Shown: positions 19,066-27,283 of the stretch, one piece after another | Position numbering within the stretch: the stretch's first letter is position 1 | Layout: each line of letters opens with the position of its first letter | NCBI GenBank assembly: GCA_934182605.1 | Contig: CAKPRQ010000016.1 | Span: 1 to 31,635, forward strand | Origin: an uncultured Clostridia bacterium | GTDB taxonomy: Bacteria; Bacillota; Clostridia; TANB77; CAG-508 | Direction: 5' to 3' | DNA: 31,635 nucleotides | Translations under genes and position numbers: made by a program | The notes under the pieces: generated by a model | Seen by the model: the letters and a program-made list of their open reading frames with translations, nothing else | Databases searched by the model: none | Told to the model about the DNA's origin: nothing

Positions 19066-19120
19066 GTAAAATTTAAAAAATGTAATATTTTGGTAATAAA
19101 AATGTAATAGAAATGTAATA
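19042..19120 (+). repeat. Phased array of AAATGTAATA motifs in a divergent promoter region
   Basis: AAATGTAATA occurs exactly at 19078-19087, 19100-19109 and 19111-19120. A degenerate copy (TTTGGTAATA) at 19089-19098 gives four units at an exact 11-bp period, about one helical turn. A perfect inverted copy (TATTACATTT) is at 19042-19051. The array lies between the divergent rsmD promoter and the promoter of the Spo0A_C gene. It looks like a multi-site operator; the binding protein is unknown. Confidence 0.65.
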
Positions 19121-19175
19121 ATTTGATTAAGTGTATATATCTTAATTCTTATTTATCATTTTTTATTACTTTTTA

Positions 19176-19204
19176 TTGTGTTTACATAATATAAATGGTA
19201 TAAT
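19176..19204 (+). promoter_or_regulatory. Promoter of the receiver-Spo0A_C gene
   Basis: TTGTGT (19176-19181), a 17-bp spacer and a perfect TATAAT (19199-19204) precede the chosen ATG at 19246 by about 41 bases. The last unit of the AAATGTAATA array ends 55 bp upstream of the -35, a position suited to an activator or to cooperative repression. Confidence 0.7.
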
Positions 19205-19245
19205 ATCTGTATGTTTATTTGAATAGTATATTTGTGGAGGTTGCT

Positions 19246-19980
19246 ATGAAATATAAAATTTTAATGGCTAGTTCAGATATAAACTACAATAATTTCTGTT
19301 GTACATTTTTGATTTATGAAATAGAAAAGTCAACTACTGGATTAGATACTTTAAACAAATATTTAAAAATAGAACCTGATATTTTAATATTAGATAGTAT
19401 AATTAATGATATTAATTATATTGATATAATTGATAAGATATCTATATTTAATAAAAACGGAAAAAATAAATGTAATATCATTTTGATTATTAATAATCAA
19501 AATGATAAACTTTCTCTCTATAACACTGCAAAAATTTATCAAATTTTTACAAAATCTCATGATTTAAAACATCTATTAGAAAATATAGAATTAATGTTAT
19601 CAGAATTCAGTATTCCAATATTAACAGAAAAAGAAATAAATTTATTACTTACAAAACTTAATTTTAGTTTAAGCTCTAAAGGTACAAAATACATTAAATC
19701 GGCAATAACTCATTGCTATTATTCCCAATATTCTGAAAATACATTCTGTTCTTTGAAAGAACTTTTTGAAATTGTAGCAAACGAATATGATACTACCATT
19801 GAAACAATAAGAGATGGTATACGAAGTTCTTTAATACCATTAAATACATATAGAGAATTTATTGATTCGCAATCAATTTTAAAATTATTTAATAATTATA
19901 GAAATATTACCCCAAAATATTTTATAGAAACTGTTAGCACCTATTTTCATATAAAAAAACAAAATGAATTAAATAAATAA
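19246..19980 (+). CDS. Response-regulator-like protein with Spo0A-type DNA-binding domain
   Basis: I chose the ATG at 19246 because GGAGG lies five bases upstream; the frame remains open back to a TTG at 19219 but that has no ribosome binding site. The 244-aa product has an N-terminal receiver-like domain (1-120) with a possible phosphoacceptor Asp50 in DILILD and Lys103 in FTKSHD. The usual Ser/Thr of that fold is replaced (LIINNQND) and only one acidic residue (Asp11) remains of the N-terminal pair, so phosphorylation is uncertain. Residues ~135-235 resemble the Spo0A C-terminal domain: KGTKYIKSAI, then ETIRDGIRSSL at the recognition-helix position. It is too divergent to be the cell's main Spo0A. 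The 3' half is duplicated almost exactly at 27284-27599. Confidence 0.75.
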   Translation: MKYKILMASSDINYNNFCCTFLIYEIEKSTTGLDTLNKYLKIEPDILILDSIINDINYIDIIDKISIFNKNGKNKCNIILIINNQNDKLSLYNTAKIYQIFTKSHDLKHLLENIELMLSEFSIPILTEKEINLLLTKLNFSLSSKGTKYIKSAITHCYYSQYSENTFCSLKELFEIVANEYDTTIETIRDGIRSSLIPLNTYREFIDSQSILKLFNNYRNITPKYFIETVSTYFHIKKQNELNK

Positions 19981-19983
19981 TTC
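19669..19983 (+). repeat. Direct repeat copy 1 (315 bp), 3' half of the Spo0A_C gene
   Basis: This segment recurs in the same orientation at 27284-27599. Aligned by eye there are about six substitutions and one inserted base. A central block, 19702-19937 (236 bp), is identical. Looser similarity continues some 10-20 bp past each end. The two copies bracket the GNAT-to-MetRS gene cluster. Confidence 0.9.
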
Positions 19984-20132
19984 TTTTTTATTACAAATTT
20001 AGTATGATAAAATATTAATCTATTATATATTGGTATAACAACAAAAAATATATTAATGATTCATATACTCAAATTTTTCATATCTTATCCTATTTTTTCT
20101 CATTTCTGGTTGTAGTTTATTGTATCAAAATA

Positions 20133-20166
20133 ATAAAAATCTAGCTCAAAAGAGTTAGATTTTTAT
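20133..20166 (+). terminator. Rho-independent terminator (possibly bidirectional)
   Basis: A stem of about 15 bp centred on AATCTAGCTC and GAGTTAGATT, with an AAAA loop (20148-20151), is followed by a TTTTATTTTA tail. It is the first strong terminator after the plus-strand Spo0A_C gene, about 150 bp past its stop, and may also end minus-strand transcripts from the acetyltransferase operon. Confidence 0.65.
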
Positions 20167-20188
20167 TTTACTAATTTAAAATAAGCAT

Positions 20189-20611
20189 TTAATTATAATG
20201 AAATAAATTCATTATTTCTTTTATTAAATCACTTTGTTTTTTACAAAATAGTTTATTATCTAACCATATAAGAAAATATTTATAGATTATTTCGTCTTTT
20301 AATTTGTCTGATAGCTATTTTTTTACAATATCTTTATAATATGTAGTTTATCTTATTAGAGATATACGCTAATACATTAATAAAACTTTTCTCATAATTT
20401 ATTGAATAAAACTAACATCTTTATTTAAAATTCCAACTTTTTTTCCATGTAGATATTTACGCTTATATTATATATTTCTTTTATACATTCTTTAAATTTA
20501 TTATTTTATAACGTAATTCTCAGAACATTTTCAGATATGCTGTATGCAATTTCATAGACTCTTTGTCTACAATATCGCAACTTCCAACTTTATTATAGAC
20601 CTCCTTATTTA
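20189..20611 (-). pseudogene. Decayed coding remnant, family unknown
   Basis: The 700 bp between the Spo0A_C gene and the GNAT gene has no intact gene, but the minus strand reads as a broken protein. After AAGGAGG (20600-20606) come fragments such as LRYCRQRVYEIAYSISENVL, FKECIKEIYNISVNIYMEKK, GILNKDVSFIQ, SFINVLAYISNKINYI and DEIIYKYFLIWLDNKLFC. They fall in different frames and are interrupted by stops and frameshifts. Their amino-acid texture is protein-like, unlike random AT-rich DNA. Together they suggest a helical protein of ~130-140 aa that has decayed. I do not recognise it. Confidence 0.4.
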
Positions 20612-20680
20612 ATAAGGCATTCAATTATTTTGTTTATTAATTTTTTTCTTATTCAATATATCTTCTTTATATACATTTTC

Positions 20681-21244
20681 TTATTTAAAATACTCATCCT
20701 TTAAAATAGAATAATATTTTACGTCTATAAATTTATTTTTTAAAAATTCTTTCTTCCTCAGAGTTCCCTCATATTTAAGCCCATTTTTTTCCATTACCCT
20801 TTCAGAAGCTATATTCATTGAATTAAGTCTTGTTTCAATTCTTATTAACTCCATTTTATCAAATCCAAATTTAATTATTTCTTTTAATGCTTCTGTCATT
20901 ATTCCTTTATTCCAATAATTTTTATTAAGCACATAACCAATTTCAGCAGAAAAATTTTTTCTATCATAATTTACAAAATCAATACTTCCAATCATCTTAG
21001 AATTTTCTTTCCACTCGATTCCCCATGGTGCAATTTCATTTTTAGAATACTTTAGTAATATATTCTCAATATAATCTATAGCAACATCTACACTTTTATA
21101 TGTATCCCACGACAAAAATTTTGTAACCTCATTATCACTTGCATATTCATATAAATCATCAATATCATTTTCAGTAAATTTTCTAAGAATAAGTCTTTTA
21201 GTTTCTATTCTTGGCAAATCAAAAATCTTTTCTTGTTTTATCAT
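20681..21244 (-). CDS. GNAT-family N-acetyltransferase (RimJ/RimL type)
   Basis: The 187-aa protein begins with the typical RimJ/RimL entry IETKRLILRKFTENDIDDLY. It has the acetyl-CoA-binding region around GYVLNKNYWNKGIMTEAL and the terminal segment SERVMEKNGLKYEGTLRKKE. Such enzymes acetylate amino groups of proteins or small molecules with acetyl-CoA. Only 36 bp separate it from the radical SAM gene, so it probably belongs to the same operon. It could tailor or detoxify the pathway product. The ribosome binding site is poor, but the start agrees with the family. Confidence 0.9.
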   Translation of the reverse strand: MIKQEKIFDLPRIETKRLILRKFTENDIDDLYEYASDNEVTKFLSWDTYKSVDVAIDYIENILLKYSKNEIAPWGIEWKENSKMIGSIDFVNYDRKNFSAEIGYVLNKNYWNKGIMTEALKEIIKFGFDKMELIRIETRLNSMNIASERVMEKNGLKYEGTLRKKEFLKNKFIDVKYYSILKDEYFK

Positions 21245-21280
21245 ATCAACACAACCAATCTTTTCATATATACTTTTAAT

Positions 21281-22306
21281 TTAATTAAATAAATAATCTT
21301 TAATATGATTTTCTACATTTGTATGTTCAATTAAATTTTGTAAACTTGGTTTTTCTCCAATCATATCTATACCATTAAATATAGTATCTGTATAAAATTC
21401 TCCTATAGAATTTACAAAAATAACTCCTTTTGCACGAAAATCGATTTGATTTCTATAAACTCTTATTAACATATCTTTTCCTAATTCCTTGTTTAATTCT
21501 TTTTCAAGTTTTTCTAATTCCTCATTATGAACTCTTATCTCATCAAAGAAATTCTTACATTTTTCAGAATAATTTACAGGATAAAGTTGCCATTTTTCTA
21601 TTCTATACTTACGCAAATATTTTCCTATTTCTATTATTGAATTATAGTTTATTTTTGTAACTACTGTATGTATACTAACTCTTACATTATTTTGTTTTAA
21701 TAATTCAATGTTTCTTTTTATTTTCTCAATTTGCTTTTCATCATAAGGTCTAACTTTATTTGAAATATCATTATCTATACTATCTATTGTTATTCTAACT
21801 GTAGTATTACTATTTTTTATCTTATCAATATATTTTTCTAAATTAGAAGTTGTTCCATTTGTATCTATAACAATAGCACATTTACCATCTAATATGTCAA
21901 TTATAGAACCAATTTCAGGACATAGTGTTGGCTCTCCTCCTGTTAATCCTACTGTTAATGGTGATAATGTCAATATATGTTTGGCAGTTTCTTTTAAAAG
22001 TTCTCTGTCGAGTTCTGCAGGATTCATTTTATTATTAGCACAACAATAAATGCAATCTAAATTACATACATCAGAAACTAGCCAATTTATTCTAAATGGA
22101 TATTTTATTTTTATATTTGATGAAATTGCATTTTTATTTTCTTCTAAAAATTTCTCAAATTTATTTTTTTCTAAATATTTATTTTCTAAAAAATATTCTT
22201 CTAAACAAACTCCTTCATAAAATTTATAAATATTCTTTACTATATCATAAACAGTTATACCATTTAACTCTTCTCTTACAAATAATTCTTTGTCAATATT
22301 ATACAT
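21281..22306 (-). CDS. Radical SAM enzyme, role unassigned
   Basis: The 341-aa protein has a radical SAM core with the cluster motif CNLDCIYC near residue 83, followed by LTGGEPTLCPEI and IDTNGTT, which are SAM-binding signatures. No SPASM cysteine cluster is visible at the C-terminus. The first ~65 residues (KELFVREELNGITVYDIVKN then two helices) could be a small winged-helix domain of the PqqD/RRE type found in peptide-modifying enzymes; this is tentative, and no precursor peptide was found nearby. The ATG follows AGAAAGGA. It lies 13 bp after the nucleotidyltransferase-aminotransferase gene and 36 bp before the GNAT gene. Confidence 0.88.
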   Translation of the reverse strand: MYNIDKELFVREELNGITVYDIVKNIYKFYEGVCLEEYFLENKYLEKNKFEKFLEENKNAISSNIKIKYPFRINWLVSDVCNLDCIYCCANNKMNPAELDRELLKETAKHILTLSPLTVGLTGGEPTLCPEIGSIIDILDGKCAIVIDTNGTTSNLEKYIDKIKNSNTTVRITIDSIDNDISNKVRPYDEKQIEKIKRNIELLKQNNVRVSIHTVVTKINYNSIIEIGKYLRKYRIEKWQLYPVNYSEKCKNFFDEIRVHNEELEKLEKELNKELGKDMLIRVYRNQIDFRAKGVIFVNSIGEFYTDTIFNGIDMIGEKPSLQNLIEHTNVENHIKDYLFN

Positions 22307-22319
22307 ATATTTTTCCTTT

Positions 22320-23981
22320 CTATTTTGTTTTATTTTTCATATATAAATTAATATACTTAATCAAATTACTAAATTCTTTTCTTTTTCCTGCTGATACTCT
22401 TATACATTCTCCTAAAAAATTAGGGTATGATTTTTTTATGTTTCTAATTACAATTCCATTAGTTTGTAGGAACTCTGTTAAATCATTAACATCAATTGAA
22501 TCTTCAAATCTTATTAAAATAAATCCTGTATTTGCATTTGTTATTTCTGTTATATATTTTGAATTTAAATTTGAAATAAGATATGTAAAATTTTTCTGAA
22601 TTTTATTTATTAATTTTATATCATTAAATCTATTAAAATAATTTATCATAAACAATTCAGAAAATATGTTAATAGAAAACAATATTCTAACTTTATTAAT
22701 TTCTTTTGCATTAACTTCGTTTGTAATAATAAAACCACATCTTAAACCAGGCACTCCAAAAAATTTAGACACTGATGTAATAACTGACAAATTAATATTA
22801 TTTATGGTTTCATTAATTAATGTTCTTTCAAAATAGTCTGCATTAAATACAAGTTCAGTTTCATCTATTACAAAATGACAATTTTGATTTTTTCTTATAA
22901 TATTTAACAATTTCTCTCTATTTAAAGTATCTAATGTAGGATTATTAGGATTACATAAAAATATCATATCTACATTTTTACTTAATTCATTAATCTTGTT
23001 ATATTCATAATATCTGTTATCTTTCAACTGAATTTTTATAATGTTACAATTATTTCTTTTACATGCACTTTCATATCCCCAAAATGTTGGAGTAAAAATT
23101 CCAACTTTTTTTATATTAGGTATTCTTAATAAATAGTCAAATGCTTCTGTAGAACCATTAGTAACGATTATCGTTTCTATTGGGACACTCAACTTATCTG
23201 ATATTACTCTATTTACCTTATTTGATGTTGCAGTCGGATAAGTTTTTAATAATTTTACGCTTGAGGCCAATTTCAATCTCATTTTTTTATCAGGCAAATA
23301 TGGATTTAAATTATTACATAGAATTATTTCTTTTTTCTTCTTTTTATATCTATTTAATGCCTTCTTTATTTGTTTTATTAAATAATTTTCCTTTTCGATA
23401 TTATTGTTTTTATATCCCAAGAACATTTCACCTTCATTTCCAGTATTGGCATCACAATAAAGATTTTTTAGTATGTTTTCTGGTGATAAATCATTCAAAC
23501 TTGCATATTCAACAATTATATTAAGTATAAGATCCCAAGCTTTTTCTTCATATTCATTAATAATTTTTTTACAATTAATTGATATGTGTTTCGTTGTAAG
23601 TATATTTAATATTAGTCTCTTTTTCATTTCTTTTGATGCAAGAAACTCTTTGGTTTTCACAATTGGATTAATTGAAACTATACCTTTATTTACAAAAGGA
23701 TTATCGATAATTGCATCTATTATATCTTGATACGACAATATTAATTTGCTTTCGTATGGGACTTCTTGATCAATTTTTAAATTATTTTCATGATGAAACT
23801 CTATAACTTTTTTAGTTATTTTTTCCTTATCTTCAGCACAAATATTATCACAAATAATACATACATCCAAATCACTTGAATTAACATTTAGAATATTTGA
23901 ACCATATATTATTATACCAAAATCCAATTTGGGAAATTCTTTATACATTTCATTTTTAAATTTCAAGCACAAGCTATTCAC
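22320..23981 (-). CDS. Nucleotidyltransferase-aminotransferase fusion protein
   Basis: The frame opens at an ATG at 23996, but GGAGG lies just inside it and points to the GTG at 23981, one base past the decarboxylase stop. I use that start (553 aa). The N-terminal ~110 residues hold a polymerase-beta-type nucleotidyltransferase signature (YGSNILNVNSSDLDVCI). A helical linker follows to about residue 230. The remainder is a fold-type-I PLP aminotransferase like histidinol-phosphate aminotransferase or CobD: TYPTATSNKVNRVI, VTNGSTEAFDYLLR, CNPNNPTL, DETELVF and the PLP-lysine motif SVSKFFGVPGLRCGF. The fusion is unusual. It suggests a nucleotidyl-activated amino or phospho intermediate in the same pathway as the neighbouring decarboxylase. 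The substrate is unknown. Confidence 0.87.
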   Translation of the reverse strand: MNSLCLKFKNEMYKEFPKLDFGIIIYGSNILNVNSSDLDVCIICDNICAEDKEKITKKVIEFHHENNLKIDQEVPYESKLILSYQDIIDAIIDNPFVNKGIVSINPIVKTKEFLASKEMKKRLILNILTTKHISINCKKIINEYEEKAWDLILNIIVEYASLNDLSPENILKNLYCDANTGNEGEMFLGYKNNNIEKENYLIKQIKKALNRYKKKKKEIILCNNLNPYLPDKKMRLKLASSVKLLKTYPTATSNKVNRVISDKLSVPIETIIVTNGSTEAFDYLLRIPNIKKVGIFTPTFWGYESACKRNNCNIIKIQLKDNRYYEYNKINELSKNVDMIFLCNPNNPTLDTLNREKLLNIIRKNQNCHFVIDETELVFNADYFERTLINETINNINLSVITSVSKFFGVPGLRCGFIITNEVNAKEINKVRILFSINIFSELFMINYFNRFNDIKLINKIQKNFTYLISNLNSKYITEITNANTGFILIRFEDSIDVNDLTEFLQTNGIVIRNIKKSYPNFLGECIRVSAGKRKEFSNLIKYINLYMKNKTK

Positions 23982-23982
23982 A

Positions 23983-25482
23983 TTATTTTCCTCCATCTAT
24001 TTTATTTACAATTTCTTCTGCTTTTTTTCTGACATAAGAAAGCATCTTTTTTATGTCACTTTGTTGTATATTATCATTTCCAGACATATATCTTAACGGA
24101 TAGACAACCATATTTTTTTGCAAAACACCTAAATTGTCTGGTATTAAAAATTGATGTAAATAATATATTTTCTCATCATCTATAGTCTCTTTTATTTGTT
24201 TGTTTATACTGTTTAGTTCATCAATATTGTATTTAATATTATTTTTATTGCCAACATACATAAACACAACTGAATTTATATTGATATCATTTAATAAAAC
24301 GAAATCATTTGATTTATTTATTTCATCCCCTAAAAACATCGCCATATAATGTCTTCGTTCTATTATATTTCCTATTTCTCTTACGCCTAAGTTTTTCAAT
24401 ACAAACCATGCTTTCAAAGATATCCAGCTTTTTGACCCTATAAATGGTGTAACTTGACCAAATGCATAAGGTTCTTGCATTATTAAATCAGATGTCGAGG
24501 ATATCATTTTAATCTTTTCTGGCTCTTTTATTAACAGTGCACTTAATGTATATGGTATCATTAATACTTTATGAGGATCTGTTGAAATACTGTCAAATAG
24601 CTCTAATCCCTTTATTTTATTTTTTAATTTTTCACTAAATGCAAGTGAAAATCCATGACAAGCATCAGCATGTAGCCATATATTTTTATCTTCACTCTTT
24701 ACGACTTCATAAACTTCTTGTAAATTTTCAATTGACATAGTTCTGCTATCTCCCACATATGCAACGACACACATTATTTTTCCCTTATTATTCTTTATTA
24801 CTTCTCTTAATTTTTCTAAATCATATTTAAAGTTGTTTGTTGGAACTTCTATAATATTATCTCCACATCCTAGCCACATGCAACTACTCTTGATACTATA
24901 ATGCCCTATTCCATTTGGAATAATTACCTTATAATCATTTGGATTTGTTACTCCATTACTCATTGTATTTTTTATGTGGTTTTCCCTTGCTAAAAGCATT
25001 GCCGTTGCATTACTTCCTGTACCTCCATATGTAATAATTCCTCCAACATCATATATATTTTTAATAGGTTTAATATTATAACCTACCAATTCTCTTAACC
25101 ATTTAATTACAGCTATTTCCATAAACGTTGCAATAGGAGCACAAAAACTTGAATTTATTAAGTTTTGTTGAAGCAAATCACTGAAAAACGCACCACTTAA
25201 TCCTGCTATTGAATTGCCTGCATCAGGAAATCCCATGAAATTAATTGTAGAAAAATTTGAGCAATATGGTAAAATTTCTTTTTTGAATTTTTCTATCAAC
25301 TTATCAAGTTCAATACCTTCTATTGGCATTTCTAAAAGTTCTTGTATCTGCTCCTCTGTAAATTTATTTTGAGCGAAGTTTTCTTGGCACTTAAAATTTA
25401 CTCCTATATCTATTACTTTATTTAGTTCTTTCTTTACTTCTTCCTTATTTTTTTTATTAAGTATATTATTCACTTCAAACAC
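23983..25482 (-). CDS. Group II PLP-dependent amino acid decarboxylase
   Basis: The 499-aa protein belongs to the aromatic-L-amino-acid/glutamate decarboxylase family. It shows YGGTGSNATAMLLAR (phosphate binding), HADACHGF (cofactor-binding Asp) and STDPHKVLMIPY with the PLP lysine. Substrate (Glu, Asp, aromatic or a modified amino acid) cannot be assigned. The GTG at 25482 has AGAAGG only about three bases upstream; the GTG three codons later (25473) is an alternative. The gene starts 27 bp past the terminator of the MetRS gene and is tightly linked to the fusion gene, so it leads a four-gene operon. Confidence 0.9.
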   Translation of the reverse strand: MFEVNNILNKKNKEEVKKELNKVIDIGVNFKCQENFAQNKFTEEQIQELLEMPIEGIELDKLIEKFKKEILPYCSNFSTINFMGFPDAGNSIAGLSGAFFSDLLQQNLINSSFCAPIATFMEIAVIKWLRELVGYNIKPIKNIYDVGGIITYGGTGSNATAMLLARENHIKNTMSNGVTNPNDYKVIIPNGIGHYSIKSSCMWLGCGDNIIEVPTNNFKYDLEKLREVIKNNKGKIMCVVAYVGDSRTMSIENLQEVYEVVKSEDKNIWLHADACHGFSLAFSEKLKNKIKGLELFDSISTDPHKVLMIPYTLSALLIKEPEKIKMISSTSDLIMQEPYAFGQVTPFIGSKSWISLKAWFVLKNLGVREIGNIIERRHYMAMFLGDEINKSNDFVLLNDININSVVFMYVGNKNNIKYNIDELNSINKQIKETIDDEKIYYLHQFLIPDNLGVLQKNMVVYPLRYMSGNDNIQQSDIKKMLSYVRKKAEEIVNKIDGGK

Positions 25483-25503
25483 AATCCTTCTTTTTTAATA
25501 CAT

Positions 25504-25541
25504 AAAAAAGCAAAATCAGTCTTTATTTATACTGTTTTGCT
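25504..25541 (-). terminator. Terminator between MetRS and the decarboxylase operon
   Basis: On the minus strand AGCAAAACAGT (25531-25541) pairs with ACTGATTTTGCT (25509-25520) with one bulge and is followed by TTTTTT. A T-run also follows the hairpin on the plus strand. Only ~20 bp remain before the decarboxylase start, too little for an ordinary promoter. The operon must therefore depend on readthrough of this structure or on a promoter inside the MetRS gene. Confidence 0.75.
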
Positions 25542-25553
25542 TTGCTTTTTTTA

Positions 25554-27197
25554 TTATCTATTTTTATTAATATCAATTCTATTGAAAAGTATCTCTATAT
25601 TTTCAAGAAGTACTTTTTCTTTTATTTGTATTTGTTTCCATAATGGTTTTTCAATTTTTAAATATTCTCTTAATCTTTTAGATATTTGTGGCATTATTGG
25701 TTCAAGTAAATTAGATAAATTAGCAATTACATTAGTACAAGTATAAATAGTATTATTAAATTCTTCTATATTTTCTTTCTTCTGTATCCACGGTTTTCTT
25801 TCATCATAATATTTATTTCCTATCTCTATCAATTCAAATATTCTATTACATGCTTTCTTAAATTCTAAATTTTCTATATACTCAGAAACCACTTTATATG
25901 TTTGATCAATTTTTTCTATTAGCTGTTTATCCATAACACCTAAAGGAATTTCAGTTAAATCCTTAAACCTTAAAGTTCGATTTACAAAATTTCCAAATTT
26001 ATTAACTATATCAGAATTATGCACATTTATATAATTTTCAATTGTAAAATCCACATCTTTATTTTCTGGTCCATAAGCTATCATATAATATCTTAAAGAA
26101 TCTACATTATACTCTTCTATCATTTGTTGTATTGTTATTCCATTTCCCTTACTTTTTGATATTTTTTCAGAGTTTATATTTAAGTATTGTGTTGCAACCA
26201 TCACATCTGGCAAATGGTAATTCTCTTCCATGGCCATTAGTAAAGCTGGTAAAATTATCGTATGAAATGTTATATTATCTTTTCCATGACACATATATAT
26301 ATTAATATTATTATTTCCTTTCCAAAAATCTTCCCAATTCAATCCTTTTTCTTTACAAACTTTTTGTGTTGCAGTAACATACCCTAATACAGCATCAATC
26401 CATACATACATTTTTTTATCTTCAAAACCATTAATTGGAATATCGACACCCCAAGACAAATCTCTTGTTACGACTCTATCTTTCAGACCTTCTTTTAAAT
26501 ACTTCTCAGTTTCATTTACTGATGCTACTCTCCAATTTTTTTGCTTATCTTTTACGTATTGTTCTATCTGCTTTTGAAATTTTGACAATGCTATATATAA
26601 ATGAGTATTTTCTTTTTGTATAGTTTTATTTCCACATTCTCTACAAATTGCACCTATTAAATCATCTTCGTTTGGAACATATCCACAATCACATTGGTCT
26701 CCTTTTGTAACCAAACCACAATTAGGACAAACTAATTCCAATTCTCTATCAGATTCAAATTTATCACAATGTTCACAATATGGTTGCAAGTTCTTTTTTG
26801 AATAAATATATTTATTTTTGTACATTTTTAAAAACATTTCTTCTACATGTTTCTTATGATAATCATCACAAGTTTTTGTATATAAGTCATAAGAAAAATT
26901 CATTTTTTGAAAAATATCTTTAAATTCATTATGATACTTTTCTGCAATATCTTTTGGTTTTATTTTCTCACGTTTAGCTCTTTCCGTAATAGGCGTTCCA
27001 TGGCAATCGGTTCCAGAAACATACAATACATTATCCCCTAACAACTCATGATATCTTTTTAGAAAATCTCCAGAAATTAATGCTGCTAAATGTCCTAAAT
27101 GTAAAGAACTATTTGCATAAGGCCAAGCACCGCCAATTAATACATTTCTTTTATTTTTTATTTCATTTTCTTCAATGCAATGTACCTCATTCTCCAA
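25554..27197 (-). CDS. metG: Methionyl-tRNA synthetase of the two-zinc-knuckle (E. coli/archaeal-like) type
   Basis: The enzyme charges tRNA-Met with methionine. The 547-aa sequence has the class I HIGH-like motif SLHLGH, SGTDCHGTPI and KISKSKGN. The connective peptide carries paired cysteines (CEHC, CPNC, QCDC, CREC), as in E. coli and archaeal MetRS. The common Bacillus/Clostridium housekeeping MetRS normally lacks this arrangement. It also lacks the C-terminal tRNA-binding EMAP/Trbp111-like domain. The TTG start follows GGAGGG by about eight bases, and a consensus promoter lies just upstream. This may be a second, acquired MetRS. Type-2 MetRS in Streptococcus pneumoniae is known to resist MetRS inhibitors. 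No T-box leader was seen. Confidence 0.93.
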   Translation of the reverse strand: MENEVHCIEENEIKNKRNVLIGGAWPYANSSLHLGHLAALISGDFLKRYHELLGDNVLYVSGTDCHGTPITERAKREKIKPKDIAEKYHNEFKDIFQKMNFSYDLYTKTCDDYHKKHVEEMFLKMYKNKYIYSKKNLQPYCEHCDKFESDRELELVCPNCGLVTKGDQCDCGYVPNEDDLIGAICRECGNKTIQKENTHLYIALSKFQKQIEQYVKDKQKNWRVASVNETEKYLKEGLKDRVVTRDLSWGVDIPINGFEDKKMYVWIDAVLGYVTATQKVCKEKGLNWEDFWKGNNNINIYMCHGKDNITFHTIILPALLMAMEENYHLPDVMVATQYLNINSEKISKSKGNGITIQQMIEEYNVDSLRYYMIAYGPENKDVDFTIENYINVHNSDIVNKFGNFVNRTLRFKDLTEIPLGVMDKQLIEKIDQTYKVVSEYIENLEFKKACNRIFELIEIGNKYYDERKPWIQKKENIEEFNNTIYTCTNVIANLSNLLEPIMPQISKRLREYLKIEKPLWKQIQIKEKVLLENIEILFNRIDINKNR

Positions 27198-27225
27198 TTA
27201 AAATCCCTCCTATTTAAATACACTT

Positions 27226-27254
27226 ATAATATCATACTAATAGAGTTTTGTCAA
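27226..27254 (-). promoter_or_regulatory. Sigma-A promoter of the MetRS gene
   Basis: On the minus strand TTGACA (27249-27254), a 17-bp spacer and TATTAT (27226-27231) stand about 28 bases before the TTG start. The -35 lies 29 bp from the edge of direct-repeat copy 2. The leader is too short for a T-box or other riboswitch. Confidence 0.75.
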
Positions 27255-27283
27255 TATTTTTATTCCAACAAAAATTAAAAAAA

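Noticed and set aside
19246..19980. The organism's main Spo0A
   Set aside because: The recognition-helix region and receiver active site diverge too much from the conserved Spo0A sequence; a canonical Spo0A should lie elsewhere.
20245..21280. A RiPP precursor peptide near the radical SAM gene
   Set aside because: Short minus-strand frames here are stop-broken and lack good start and ribosome-binding pairs; none looks like a leader-core peptide.
27198..27283. T-box riboswitch before the MetRS gene
   Set aside because: Only about 28 bases separate the -10 from the start codon, and no specifier stem or antiterminator sequence is present.
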